Assembly: GCA_964411275.1 (NCBI GenBank)
Contig: CAYPKG010000003.1
Coordinates: forward strand, 1-64,000
Reading direction: 5' to 3'
DNA from: CAYPKG01 sp964411275
Lineage (GTDB): Bacteria > Bacillota > Clostridia > Christensenellales > CAG-138
DNA length: 64,000 nt
Position numbers and translations under genes: made by a program. Shown piece by piece: positions 51,654-60,356 of the stretch (positions are counted from its first letter, which is position 1; each line of letters opens with the position of its first letter). A model generated the notes under the pieces. The model saw only the letters and a list, made by a program, of their open reading frames with translations. It was not told where the DNA came from and searched no databases.

Positions 51654-53225
51654 ATGGAAAAAACCATTGCATATTTGAATAATCCTCCGGCGGAACAACC
51701 CCCACCGACCCTTTCTAAGCGGGCCGGGCGTTGGCTCATATGGTTTTTCGCCTTGATGCTGCTGTTCACCATATTGTCCCAGGCGGCCGACCATGCCCTT
51801 GTCCCCAGGGTGCAAACGGACACACCTTCAGGCGGCGTGCTGGATCTCACCGTTTCCGCACAAGGGATTTGGTCCGCTGGGGAAATTAAGCCGATCCTTG
51901 TGCAGTATCCGGGGCTGCGGGTGGACGAGGTTTTCGTAAAGCCCGGACAGAGTGTTGCGGCTGGCGACCCGCTGTATTCCTATACCCTGGAGTCCATCGA
52001 GGATGCCATGGCGGAATTGCGCCTCACCGTTCAAAAATACGAATTGCAGGTCAAGGAGCTGCAAGCGGGGGAAAACACCACGGTGGAGACGGCGCTTTTC
52101 GCGCTCAACAGCGCCGAACAGGGCTACCAGCAGGCCCAGGAAAAGCTTTACATGGCCGAGGAAAACCTCTCCCGATCCAAATGGCAGGCCTATGAGGACG
52201 CAGAGTACAGCCTTAACGCCCTGGAGAACAAGCGGGACGCGGAGGTTAAAGCCGCAAGGCGGGAACTTGCCGCGCTGGAGGATGGGCTAGACCCCAACGA
52301 TCCGGCCACGGCGCAAACCCTCGCGGACGCACGCCGCGCGCTCTCAGCCCTTGAGGATAGCTGGGACGCGCAGCTCGCGGAGCCCCGCCGTGGTTTGGAA
52401 AAAGCCCGGCAGGAATGGGAAAGCCTCAATTGGGGCGGGTATGATACAGAGCAGGAGTTAAGCACGTATTACGACGGGATCACCGCCGCCGCCCGGGATG
52501 TGGAAAGCGCAAGCCTCGCCTACGAGCAGGCGAAGAAAAGCGAGAAGGCCGCCCGCTCCCTCACGGGCTATCAGGTGGAGGGGGTACGGCTGTCTATGAA
52601 AAAGGAGCAGACAAAGCTGGACTACCTCAGCACATTGCGCGAGGCATCCGGGGTGGTCTTAGGGGAGATCGGCGGGCTCGTGGTGGAGCACACACTCGTC
52701 CCTGGGAAAACACTGAGCGGTGAGGAAAGCGTTTCCCTGTCCACAAAAGCCCTCGCGCTACGCCTTACGCTAACCAAGGACGAGGCGGAGCATGTAGCCG
52801 TGGGCGACAGCGTGTCGCTGTATTTGGACGGGCGCAAGCTTTCTGAGAAGCTCGCGGTGGACAGCGTGGAGCCCGCCGCCGATGAGCACGTTATCGTCCT
52901 GTGCGCGGGGGAACCGCCGGAGAATGCAAGCGTCGGCAAAGCCCAGTCCTGCGCCATTGAAAAAACCAGCGGCAAACAGAATTTGCGCGTGCCGCTTTCG
53001 GCGCTGATGCAGGACGGCAGCGGCCAGACCTATGTGCTGACCGTAGGCGAGCGGCAGGGCATCCTCGGCACCGAGTACGTGGCGGAGCGCATGAACGTGA
53101 CGCTTTTACAAAAAGACAACCGGTATGCCGGGGTGGACGGGCAGCTCAGCCCAAGTGCTGTTCTTATCGTTTCCTCCACAAAGCCCGTAGAAGAAGGGGA
53201 TCGGGTGGTGGTTGCGGATGGATAA
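51654..53225 (+). CDS. HlyD/MacA-like membrane fusion protein
   Basis: A 523-residue periplasmic-adaptor-like protein. One N-terminal anchor helix (about 28-48) is followed by a lipoyl/barrel-sandwich half (VDEVFVKPGQSVAAGDPLYSY), a long coiled coil (about 115-300, rich in AxxxLxxAE) and the second lipoyl half and beta-barrel (GGLVVEHTLVPGKTLSGEES). In Gram-positives such adaptors work with MacB- or Vex-type exporters. The next gene encodes a MacB-like core, overlapping by eight bases. Confidence 0.85.
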   Translation: MEKTIAYLNNPPAEQPPPTLSKRAGRWLIWFFALMLLFTILSQAADHALVPRVQTDTPSGGVLDLTVSAQGIWSAGEIKPILVQYPGLRVDEVFVKPGQSVAAGDPLYSYTLESIEDAMAELRLTVQKYELQVKELQAGENTTVETALFALNSAEQGYQQAQEKLYMAEENLSRSKWQAYEDAEYSLNALENKRDAEVKAARRELAALEDGLDPNDPATAQTLADARRALSALEDSWDAQLAEPRRGLEKARQEWESLNWGGYDTEQELSTYYDGITAAARDVESASLAYEQAKKSEKAARSLTGYQVEGVRLSMKKEQTKLDYLSTLREASGVVLGEIGGLVVEHTLVPGKTLSGEESVSLSTKALALRLTLTKDEAEHVAVGDSVSLYLDGRKLSEKLAVDSVEPAADEHVIVLCAGEPPENASVGKAQSCAIEKTSGKQNLRVPLSALMQDGSGQTYVLTVGERQGILGTEYVAERMNVTLLQKDNRYAGVDGQLSPSAVLIVSSTKPVEEGDRVVVADG

Positions 53226-54438
53226 AGCCAGACAGTTTTCCGTCTTTTGCCTCCTGCTTGCGGCGCTGTTCCTTTGCTGGGCGGGCGCGCTGTATTGGGG
53301 CCAGTGGCTCAGCAACAATTTTGACGGCGCCGGAGCCCGGCTAAAAACTTCCGGGATTACACAAGCCCAGATTGCCCAAGCGCTCACCGCCAATACCGAT
53401 GAAAACATACTGGACATCGCCGCCTGGCGGCGGGAGGACGCCCTTGTACAGATCGAAAACCCGCTTCTATACGCGGAGTATGCGGCGCGCCGGGTGGCCG
53501 CCTGGGGAGACCCCCGCAAAGTATGCCCTATGACGGTTTTATCCGGGGGCTTTCCCGTACAGTCGAACAGTTCCGGCTGCGTCATCGAGGAGCGGGCGGC
53601 CATGGCCCTTTATCACAATCTCGATGTGGTGGGAGCCAATCTCATGGTGGACGGGAAAACCTATGTTGTCCGGGGGGTCGTCCGGGCAAAGGAAGCGCTG
53701 CTGTTGGTCAGGGACCCAAAAACGGAGTATACAAGTTTTACATTTTCCACGAAAAACGTTTCAAATGCCGGGGCGTCCGCCGAGGGGTTTTTGCTGCGCC
53801 TTGGCATCTCCTCTGAAGAGTACGTCCTGGTGGAAAACGGCCTGTTCGGAGCAATGACTGCCTCCCTTTCGGGGCTTCCCGGCTTCATCGCGCTGGTGTG
53901 CGTCCTTTTGCCCCTACTCCGGGCCGGGTGGCTCAGGCGGTATAGCCTCGCCTGTGTCCCTCTGTTCTTAGGAGGTGTTTTGCTGTTTTTCCTGCTTGCG
54001 TGGCTGCTGGACCTCAGGCTGTTCTGGCCGGAAGCGTTCCTGCCCGCCCAATGGTCGGATTTCGCCTTCTGGCCAAACTTATGGAAAACACAGGCTGCCA
54101 ATTTTGAGGCTATTTCGTACCTCACCCCAAACTCAAAGGATCTACAATGGATGTCCGCCATGCGCCGGTGCTCCCTCTACTCCCTCCTCTCCTGCGGCTT
54201 TTTTGCCGCACTCTTGCGGACAAATCCCGCCTTTCCCCTGCCATGGCAGAACAAAACCGCGCCCTTGCTGCTTCCGTTGGGGGCGGCGGTGGTTTTCGGA
54301 ATATTTCTCCTGCTGGGCTTGGGGTTTTCACCCACCCGGGGATATTTCTTTGCCCTGCCGGTCTGGTGGGCGGCGCGCCATGGAGCGGCCGTCGTTCAGG
54401 CGCAAATGGCCCGTCAGCTGCCCGCGCCTATTTCATAG
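53218..54438 (+). CDS. MacB/FtsX-like permease-type membrane protein
   Basis: A 406-residue protein with an N-terminal anchor helix, a large extracytoplasmic MacB core-like domain (about 30-210, with VSNAGASAEGFLLRLGISSEEYVLVEN), and a hydrophobic C-terminal half of about five or six helices. Only weak FtsX features are visible. No cognate ATPase is present, so it may depend on another locus or have a non-transport mechanical role with the HlyD-like partner. The ATG at 53218 lies inside the end of the upstream gene. Confidence 0.65.
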   Translation: MDKARQFSVFCLLLAALFLCWAGALYWGQWLSNNFDGAGARLKTSGITQAQIAQALTANTDENILDIAAWRREDALVQIENPLLYAEYAARRVAAWGDPRKVCPMTVLSGGFPVQSNSSGCVIEERAAMALYHNLDVVGANLMVDGKTYVVRGVVRAKEALLLVRDPKTEYTSFTFSTKNVSNAGASAEGFLLRLGISSEEYVLVENGLFGAMTASLSGLPGFIALVCVLLPLLRAGWLRRYSLACVPLFLGGVLLFFLLAWLLDLRLFWPEAFLPAQWSDFAFWPNLWKTQAANFEAISYLTPNSKDLQWMSAMRRCSLYSLLSCGFFAALLRTNPAFPLPWQNKTAPLLLPLGAAVVFGIFLLLGLGFSPTRGYFFALPVWWAARHGAAVVQAQMARQLPAPIS

Positions 54439-54611
54439 CGTAAAAAAGCACCGTCGCCGTCATCCGGCTTCCGGTGCTTTTTTCGGTCGTATACTTTTGC
54501 GTTTTTGCCCTGCCGGGTCACTGGATTGAGTGCCCAGCTCTGCCGCCGGGCGGCGTCCAGGGCCCGCTTCGCCTTTTTCGAAAGCTTCGCCCTCGGTATG
54601 AACCTTTCCAT
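54414..54611 (-). CDS. Conserved small basic protein
   Basis: A 65-residue, highly basic protein (MERFIPRAKLSKKAKRALDAA, then NPVTRQGKNAKVYDRKKHR). I recall closely similar short proteins across Clostridia, annotated only as hypothetical. The composition suggests nucleic-acid or ribosome binding. The ATG at 54611 has AAGGAGGAG upstream. Its last 25 bases overlap the 3' end of the convergent membrane protein gene. Confidence 0.75.
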   Translation of the reverse strand: MERFIPRAKLSKKAKRALDAARRQSWALNPVTRQGKNAKVYDRKKHRKPDDGDGAFLRYEIGAGS

Positions 54612-54724
54612 TCCACTCCTCCTTCTGTCTTTCCCTTTAGTATACCCCATTTTCGCGTCCGGCTACAGCACAAGCGCTCCCTTTTTCACATAGAATACAA
54701 TAAAACCCATGGGAGGTAACCGCG

Positions 54725-54967
54725 ATGCAAATCACGAACTCAATCCTGCGCCTTACCGGCAGCCCCGTAGGCGTTTCACTGATCAACGGGCAGGGCACAT
54801 CCGGCATATTCTGCGGCGTTCAAAACAATGACATAATGCTCATCGAATACCTGTATCAGGACAATTTTGCCCTAAAACATTATCCCGTCACCAGCGTGCG
54901 CAATATCATGCCCTTCCCGCCCTGCTCCCGGACGCAACCGGCAAACCGGGCTGGGCGACTGTATTGA
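54725..54967 (+). CDS. Small protein, DUF2642/YuzF-like
   Basis: An 80-residue protein with a clear GGAGGTAA ribosome site. Residues 1-65 have the pattern LxGxxVxVxLINGQGTSGxxxxVxxxDIMLxEYL...HYPVTSVRNIMP, resembling the small beta-barrel DUF2642 family linked to spore coats in Bacillus. The last 15 residues are unrelated low-complexity sequence. Function unknown. Confidence 0.6.
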   Translation: MQITNSILRLTGSPVGVSLINGQGTSGIFCGVQNNDIMLIEYLYQDNFALKHYPVTSVRNIMPFPPCSRTQPANRAGRLY

Positions 54968-54975
54968 CCTCCAGG

Positions 54976-55005
54976 CCATCGGCAAAGCCTCGGCTTTGTC
55001 GATGG
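54976..55005. repeat. Tight hairpin upstream of dnaX
   Basis: Arms 54976-54989 (CCATCGGCAAAGCC) and 54992-55005 (GGCTTTGTCGATGG) pair with one G-U and only two bases between. It could end the upstream small-gene message, though no T run follows. Confidence 0.65.
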
Positions 55006-55081
55006 ATGCCGCAACAGCGCGTATTTTATTGTCCCTCCAGCTGTGGTACAATACAGGTAGATCAATTTTAGGAGGGCCCCC

Positions 55082-56791
55082 ATGTCCTATCAGGCGCTGT
55101 ACAGAACCTACCGTCCCCGCCTTTTTCACCAGGTGGTTGGACAGGAGCATATTACAAGAACCCTGCAAAACCAGGTGAGCAGCGGCCACATCGGGCATGC
55201 ATATCTCTTTTGCGGCTCCCGGGGCACCGGCAAAACCAGCACCGCCCGCATCCTTGCCCGGGCCATCAACTGCTTGGAGCCTGACGACGGCGAGCCCTGC
55301 GGCGTATGCGAAAGCTGCTTGATAACCGGCAAAGAGGACGCTGTGGACATCATCGAGCTGGACGCCGCCTCCAACAACGGCGTGGACGATATGCGCATGC
55401 TGCTGGAAAAGGCGCGGTTTACGCCCCTTCACCTCAAATATAAGGTCTATATCATCGACGAGGTGCACATGGTCACCTCCGGCGCATTTAACGCGCTGTT
55501 AAAAACCCTGGAGGAGCCGCCCCCTCACGTGGTATTTATCCTCGCCACGACGGAGCCGCAAAAGCTTCCCGCGACGGTGGTTTCCCGCTGCCAGCGGTTT
55601 GATTTTCACAGGCTACGTGTGCGCGATATCACGGGAAACCTCAAGCATGTGCTACACGAGGCCGGGGCTTCCATGGATGAGGAAGCCTTGGGGCTGATCG
55701 CCCGGGCAGCGGACGGCGGCATGCGCGACGCGCTGAGCCTGGCGGACCAGTGCCTGTCCTTTTGCACAAATACAATCACCGCCCAGGATGTATACGATGT
55801 GCTGGGCTGTATGGATGAGGATTTTCTCTTTGAAATGGCGGATAACCTGTTCGAGGGGAACGCTGCCGGGGCGCTGACGCTGTTGGACCGTGTCGTCATG
55901 AACGGCCGGGATCTCGGGGTGTTTTTGCAGGACCTGTCCGCCCATATCCGGGCGCTGCTTTTGACAAAGGCTTGCGGCGACTGTATGGAGCTGTTGGACT
56001 GCACAAAAGACGCAATGGCCCGGTACCAGGCCCAGGCCGCCGCCGCGTCAGAGGCAGGGCTGCTTCGGGCCATGGAACAGCTGATGCGCGTTCAAAGCGA
56101 CATGCGGTATTTGCGGCAACCCCGGGCGCTGGTGGAAAGCGTTCTCGTGCGGCTATGCCGCCCGGAGGACGCCACAGAGCTTCTTGCGTTGGAAGACCGC
56201 CTTGCCCGGCTGGAGCGCCGGATGGAAAGCGGTTTCCCAGCCGCTGTCTCCGTGATGAAGCCCGTACCCGTGGTCAAGGCACCTGTCCCCATAGAGGACA
56301 ACCCGCCCTGGGATGACGCGCCTCCCCTGCCGGAGTTTGCGCCCCCGGTGGATGACCCGCCTTGGGATACCCCCGCGCCGGCAGCAAAACCCGTGCAAAA
56401 GCCGGCAAGTGAGGCCGCTCCGCCAAAATCGGCGCCCAAACCCGCTTCCCCACAAACGACCCCCATCCCCGTGCCTAAGCCGGCGGGCGGCGAAGCCACG
56501 CTTCAGGCATTCAAAAAACTGATGCAGACCCGGAATATGTCCCTGTTTGTCCTGCTGCAAGGGGCGACCCGGGCGGATGTATTCGATCGGGATCTCGTCA
56601 TCTATTTCCCCCCTGCACAGCAATCCGCCATGCAGGCGCTGCAGGTGCCCCGGAACCTCTCGGTGCTGACCAGCGCCCTTAAAGCCATCGACGAAAGCCT
56701 GCATCTCATATTGCGCACAGAGGACGCCGCCCCCGTCCCAGCGGAGGAGCTTCCCAAGCTGTTCGGGGACAAGCTGGTGATTGAGGAATAG
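55082..56791 (+). CDS. dnaX: DNA polymerase III subunits gamma/tau
   Basis: A 569-residue clamp-loader ATPase. Walker A is GSRGTGKTSTA (residues ~43-53), the zinc module is CLEPDDGEPCGVCESC, Walker B region IIDEVHMV, sensor motif LLKTLEEPPPHVVFILATTEP and arginine finger VVSRCQRF. Domain III follows to ~370. Residues ~395-475 are a Pro/Ala/Lys linker, then a C-terminal tau-type domain (EATLQAFKKLMQTRN...). AGGAGG precedes the ATG. The usual downstream partners ybaB and recR are not here. Confidence 0.96.
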   Translation: MSYQALYRTYRPRLFHQVVGQEHITRTLQNQVSSGHIGHAYLFCGSRGTGKTSTARILARAINCLEPDDGEPCGVCESCLITGKEDAVDIIELDAASNNGVDDMRMLLEKARFTPLHLKYKVYIIDEVHMVTSGAFNALLKTLEEPPPHVVFILATTEPQKLPATVVSRCQRFDFHRLRVRDITGNLKHVLHEAGASMDEEALGLIARAADGGMRDALSLADQCLSFCTNTITAQDVYDVLGCMDEDFLFEMADNLFEGNAAGALTLLDRVVMNGRDLGVFLQDLSAHIRALLLTKACGDCMELLDCTKDAMARYQAQAAAASEAGLLRAMEQLMRVQSDMRYLRQPRALVESVLVRLCRPEDATELLALEDRLARLERRMESGFPAAVSVMKPVPVVKAPVPIEDNPPWDDAPPLPEFAPPVDDPPWDTPAPAAKPVQKPASEAAPPKSAPKPASPQTTPIPVPKPAGGEATLQAFKKLMQTRNMSLFVLLQGATRADVFDRDLVIYFPPAQQSAMQALQVPRNLSVLTSALKAIDESLHLILRTEDAAPVPAEELPKLFGDKLVIEE

Positions 56792-56954
56792 GCGTATTCC
56801 TGAAAAAACGGGGGATTGCGTCATATTGTAACACGATTTATCGTATATCGACTTACAATTAAAATGCGGTATGCGCGTTATAAAAAGCCTTCAGCTGCGC
56901 CTGCGTTTCTCGGGCAGGTGGCCTTTCAACTGAATTCCCAGGGTTATTTTGATA

Positions 56955-57903
56955 TTAAGGATTGACCACGTTGGCGGGTTTTCCATCCAGGAAAGCCATG
57001 AGATTTGCCACCGCCACGTCCATAATCCGTTGACGGCTTTCCTTGGGCGCCCAGGATATGTGTGGTGTAATGATGCAATTCTTTGCTTTCAGCAGGGGAT
57101 TGTTCCCGCTTATGGGCTCCGTGCTTACCACGTCCAGCCCCGCCGCGTACACCTTCCCGCTGTTGAGCGCATCTGCAAGGTCCTGCTCCACAACAAGCTG
57201 CCCACGGCTGTTATTGAGCAGAATTACCCCGTTCTTCATCTTAGAAATGGTCTTCTTATTGACAATCCCATTCGTCTGAGAAAACAGCGGACAGTGAAGG
57301 ACGATAACATCCGAGACACTTAGCAGGGTATCCAAGTCCACATAATCTCCGATAGCCCGCCCGGCGTCACTTTCGTTAACGTCATATGCGACGATCTTCA
57401 TCCCCATCGCCTTTGCAATTTGTCCGGTGGTCTGGCCAATCCGTCCGAATCCTATAATGCCCATGGTCTTCCCCGCAAGTTCGATGAGCGGGTAGTCCCA
57501 GAAGCACCAGTCTTGACTATGCTCCCACTTTCCTTCGTGAACTGCATCGCTATGTGCGCCCACATGATGGCAGATTTCAAGCAATGGCAAACTGTGCCAC
57601 CGCAGCCGTTCCGTACGTGGGGATATTGGTCACCGAAATCCCCTTTTCTTTTGCTGCCGCCACATCCACCACGTTGTATCCTGTAGCCAAAACGCAGATA
57701 AATCTCAAATTGGGGCAGGCATCCATGGTGCTGCGGCTGATGGGGGTCTTATTGGTATATACCGCCTCAGCGTCCCCAATGCGCTCAATCACCAGGTCTT
57801 CGGAGGTTCGATCGTATACGGTCAATTCTCCCAGCGCCCCCAGGCTGTCCCAGCTCAAATCACCCGGGTTTTCCGTGTATCCATCCAATACCACGATCTT
57901 CAT
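56955..57903 (-). pseudogene. D-2-hydroxyacid dehydrogenase, frameshifted near 57580
   Basis: Two overlapping open frames make one NAD-dependent D-2-hydroxyacid dehydrogenase of ~315 residues. The first (57577-57903) ends ...GTAAVAQFAIA, and the second (56955-57590) resumes at LLEICHHV. In intact homologues these segments adjoin (AVAQFALALLLE...), so a few bases are missing or inserted around 57578-57590. The second part has the Rossmann motif MGIIGFGRIGQ, catalytic Arg in NNSRGQLV, Glu in STEPISGN and His in ITPHISW. Either a recent pseudogene or an assembly error. Confidence 0.82.
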
Positions 57904-57975
57904 ATCGTAATCCCTTCCTCTCTAAGTTGTGTTTGGATAACATCATTCCTGCTATTGCCAGGCGACATTCTTATT

Positions 57976-58914
57976 CTATAACAACCCCAGTTGCCTTGAC
58001 AATACAATCCAAAAAGTCAGGGTAAAGCAGGAACAGGCAGTTGTCGTTACAACGAGATCCGATGCAAGCTTGGCATCTGCGCCCATCTGCTCCGCCATGG
58101 AAAAAGAGTTGATGGCTACAGGCGATGCAAACAACGTTACTAGCAGCGCAATTTCCATATTTCGAAAACCCAGCAACACAGCCGCAACAAGCACAATGCC
58201 CGGAAATACAATAAGACGCACGGCAGTACTCACCGCAATTTGTTTGATATTAGCCCGTACATCCGAGAATTGAAAAAAAGTCCCAGCAATCACAAGGAAT
58301 AGCGGCGAGGTCATTTTACTTACACTACTCACTGCCGACTCAAGGAATGCCGGCAGCTTGACATGCAACAATGCTGCTGCCAGGCCGCACACCGTACCAA
58401 TTATCAAAGGATTCGTGCACAGATTCAAAAGAATGCGTTTGGACTCAATTTTTCCTCCGCGGAAGAACTCCAAAGTAATGACAGAAAGCACATTGTAAAC
58501 TGGTACAACGGTGGCCAGCAGTAATGCAGTCATAGCATCCGCCTCACCGGGAAACAGGTATGACATCAGGGGCATTCCCATAATGACAAAATTGCTTCGA
58601 AACATACACTGGATCATCACGCCCCGCTTCTCCGGACGTTTCTCTATGGGAAGTACCAAGGCAAAGGAAAGAAGACAAAGCAGAACCACCGCTGCAATGG
58701 CAAAGCCCAGCAGCGGCAGGTTCACCTCTGCTAAAACTTCTTTCCCGTATAAGTTATTAAATAGCATGATGGGGGCAAAAACATAATACACTGCCCGATT
58801 TAAGTGGGACAGTTCCTCCCCATTCATGAATTTCAACCGCACAATCAGCGCGCCTAATAGAATTAAACAAAACATGGGCGCAACAATGTTGGCGGACAGA
58901 ACGAGACTCTGCAT
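57976..58914 (-). CDS. AEC-family transporter
   Basis: A 312-residue membrane protein with about ten helices in two inverted halves, typical of auxin-efflux-carrier family proteins (IVAPMFCLILLGALIVRLKFM; MFRSNFVIMGMPLMSYLFP; NPLIIGTVCGLAAA). Bacterial AEC members carry malate, malonate, citrate or other organic acids. Next to lyase and hydratase genes for C4-C6 acids, a dicarboxylate or tricarboxylate is the likely substrate. Confidence 0.88.
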   Translation of the reverse strand: MQSLVLSANIVAPMFCLILLGALIVRLKFMNGEELSHLNRAVYYVFAPIMLFNNLYGKEVLAEVNLPLLGFAIAAVVLLCLLSFALVLPIEKRPEKRGVMIQCMFRSNFVIMGMPLMSYLFPGEADAMTALLLATVVPVYNVLSVITLEFFRGGKIESKRILLNLCTNPLIIGTVCGLAAALLHVKLPAFLESAVSSVSKMTSPLFLVIAGTFFQFSDVRANIKQIAVSTAVRLIVFPGIVLVAAVLLGFRNMEIALLVTLFASPVAINSFSMAEQMGADAKLASDLVVTTTACSCFTLTFWIVLSRQLGLL

Positions 58915-59118
58915 AGCACCTCTTTCAATTCTACCGTTCTTCCGGCTCTATATTTAGAAGCACTGTGGTTTTGACCATATCTGAAAGGGAGCCACCGCCC
59001 GCTTCCAGCAAGCCTTGACCTCCAAGGATTGGCGGGTCCATTCGAAAATGCCTCCGCCTGCAAAGCTACCTGGTGGAGGATCAATTGAACCCTCTTCATC
59101 TCAATCGGGATCTCGGTG

Positions 59119-60309
59119 CTACCGCACTGCGAACGCCGCCTGCATCCGCTCCGCAGCGATGGCCACAATGCTCTTCGGGCAGGCCAAGTTGAAGCGAACA
59201 AAGCCTTCTCCGCCAGGGCCAAACCACTTGCCAAGATCTCCTGCCACCTTTGCCTCCTCTATTACAATCTGATAAATCTGCTCCTCATCCAAACCCGTGC
59301 CTTTAAAATCAACCCATAACAGATAGGTTCCTTCCGGCTCCATCACGCGTACCCCGGGAATCTTCTGCATCTGCCCAATAAAGAATTGAATGTTACTGTA
59401 GATATACGCCACCACCTCATCTGCGTAACGGTCGCCATGGGTATAGGCAGCCTCTCCAGCCACCAGACCAAAGATGTTGGCCCTCGGTATACGATTGGCC
59501 ACAAGCCGCTTATGCAGGCGCATCCTCAACTCTGAATTCTGCACCAGCTGCAATGAAGCGCACAGGCCGGCAAGATTAAATGTTTTACTGGGTGAATAGG
59601 ACACGATAGAGTGATCCCCTATCTCCTTTCCCAAAGAAGGCAACGGGGTATGCCTGACTCCAGGCATCACCAGATCGCAATGAATCTCATCAGAGAAAAT
59701 CAAGACGTTATGACGAATGCAGATCTCCGCCATACGGGCCAACTCCTCCGCCGACCATACCCTTCCGCCCGGATTGTGGGGGCTGGAAATCACCATGAGC
59801 TTATTCCTCGGATCTTGTGCCAACTGCTCCAGGTTTTCGTAATCCATATGATATTGACCGGTCTTCTCAATCAAGGGGTTTCGCCGAATAACCCTCTTGT
59901 TGTCGTTGACGCCGTTGGAAAATGGATAATACACAGGCGTGTGAATGATGACGCCGTCCCCTTCGTTGGTAAATTCCTGAATGGCAGCGTTTAATCCGCA
60001 CAAAACTCCGGGAGTAAACAGCATATCCTCGGGATCGACGCTGAGACCGTGTCTGCGTTGGAGCCAATCTGCACAACTGGTTGCAAACTTTAGCACTTCA
60101 TCCGGACAAACGTAACCAAAAATCCCATGGGCAACACGATTTGCCATGGCATCGGTCACTTCCTCCGGTACGCGGAAATCCATATCTGCTACCCACATGG
60201 GCAGCGCGTTCGTTGTGTCCAGTCCCGGGAAGCGGGGCGCAAAATTCTGCCACTTTGAGCTGCTTGCTCCACACCCCTCTTTGCGGTCAATAATTTCATC
60301 AAAATTCAT
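59119..60309 (-). CDS. MalY/PatB-family PLP aminotransferase (C-S lyase)
   Basis: A 396-residue fold-type-I PLP enzyme. Family features: NALPMWVADMDFRVPEEV near residue 35, HTPVYYPF, SSPHNPGGRVW, FSDEIHCDL and the Schiff-base lysine in YSPSKTFNLAG. MalY/PatB enzymes act as cystathionine beta-lyases and as aminotransferases. Its role in an organic-acid cluster is unclear; transamination of a pathway product is possible. The 204-bp gap to the AEC gene shows no further gene. Confidence 0.9.
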   Translation of the reverse strand: MNFDEIIDRKEGCGASSSKWQNFAPRFPGLDTTNALPMWVADMDFRVPEEVTDAMANRVAHGIFGYVCPDEVLKFATSCADWLQRRHGLSVDPEDMLFTPGVLCGLNAAIQEFTNEGDGVIIHTPVYYPFSNGVNDNKRVIRRNPLIEKTGQYHMDYENLEQLAQDPRNKLMVISSPHNPGGRVWSAEELARMAEICIRHNVLIFSDEIHCDLVMPGVRHTPLPSLGKEIGDHSIVSYSPSKTFNLAGLCASLQLVQNSELRMRLHKRLVANRIPRANIFGLVAGEAAYTHGDRYADEVVAYIYSNIQFFIGQMQKIPGVRVMEPEGTYLLWVDFKGTGLDEEQIYQIVIEEAKVAGDLGKWFGPGGEGFVRFNLACPKSIVAIAAERMQAAFAVR

Positions 60310-60356
60310 GATCTTATCCCCTTGCTTCTATTGCTTTGTGTTTGCGGCATTCCCGC

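Noticed and set aside
54968..55081. SRP (scr) RNA gene before dnaX, as in some Bacilli
   Set aside because: The conserved SRP loop sequence is absent; only a short hairpin is present.
57577..57590. Programmed ribosomal frameshift in the dehydrogenase gene
   Set aside because: No slippery heptamer or downstream structure, and this enzyme family does not use frameshifting; a mutation or assembly error is simpler.
58915..59118. Gene in the 204-bp gap between the AEC and MalY genes
   Set aside because: The open frame there (58863-59234, minus) overlaps both neighbours, has no ribosome site and no recognisable composition.
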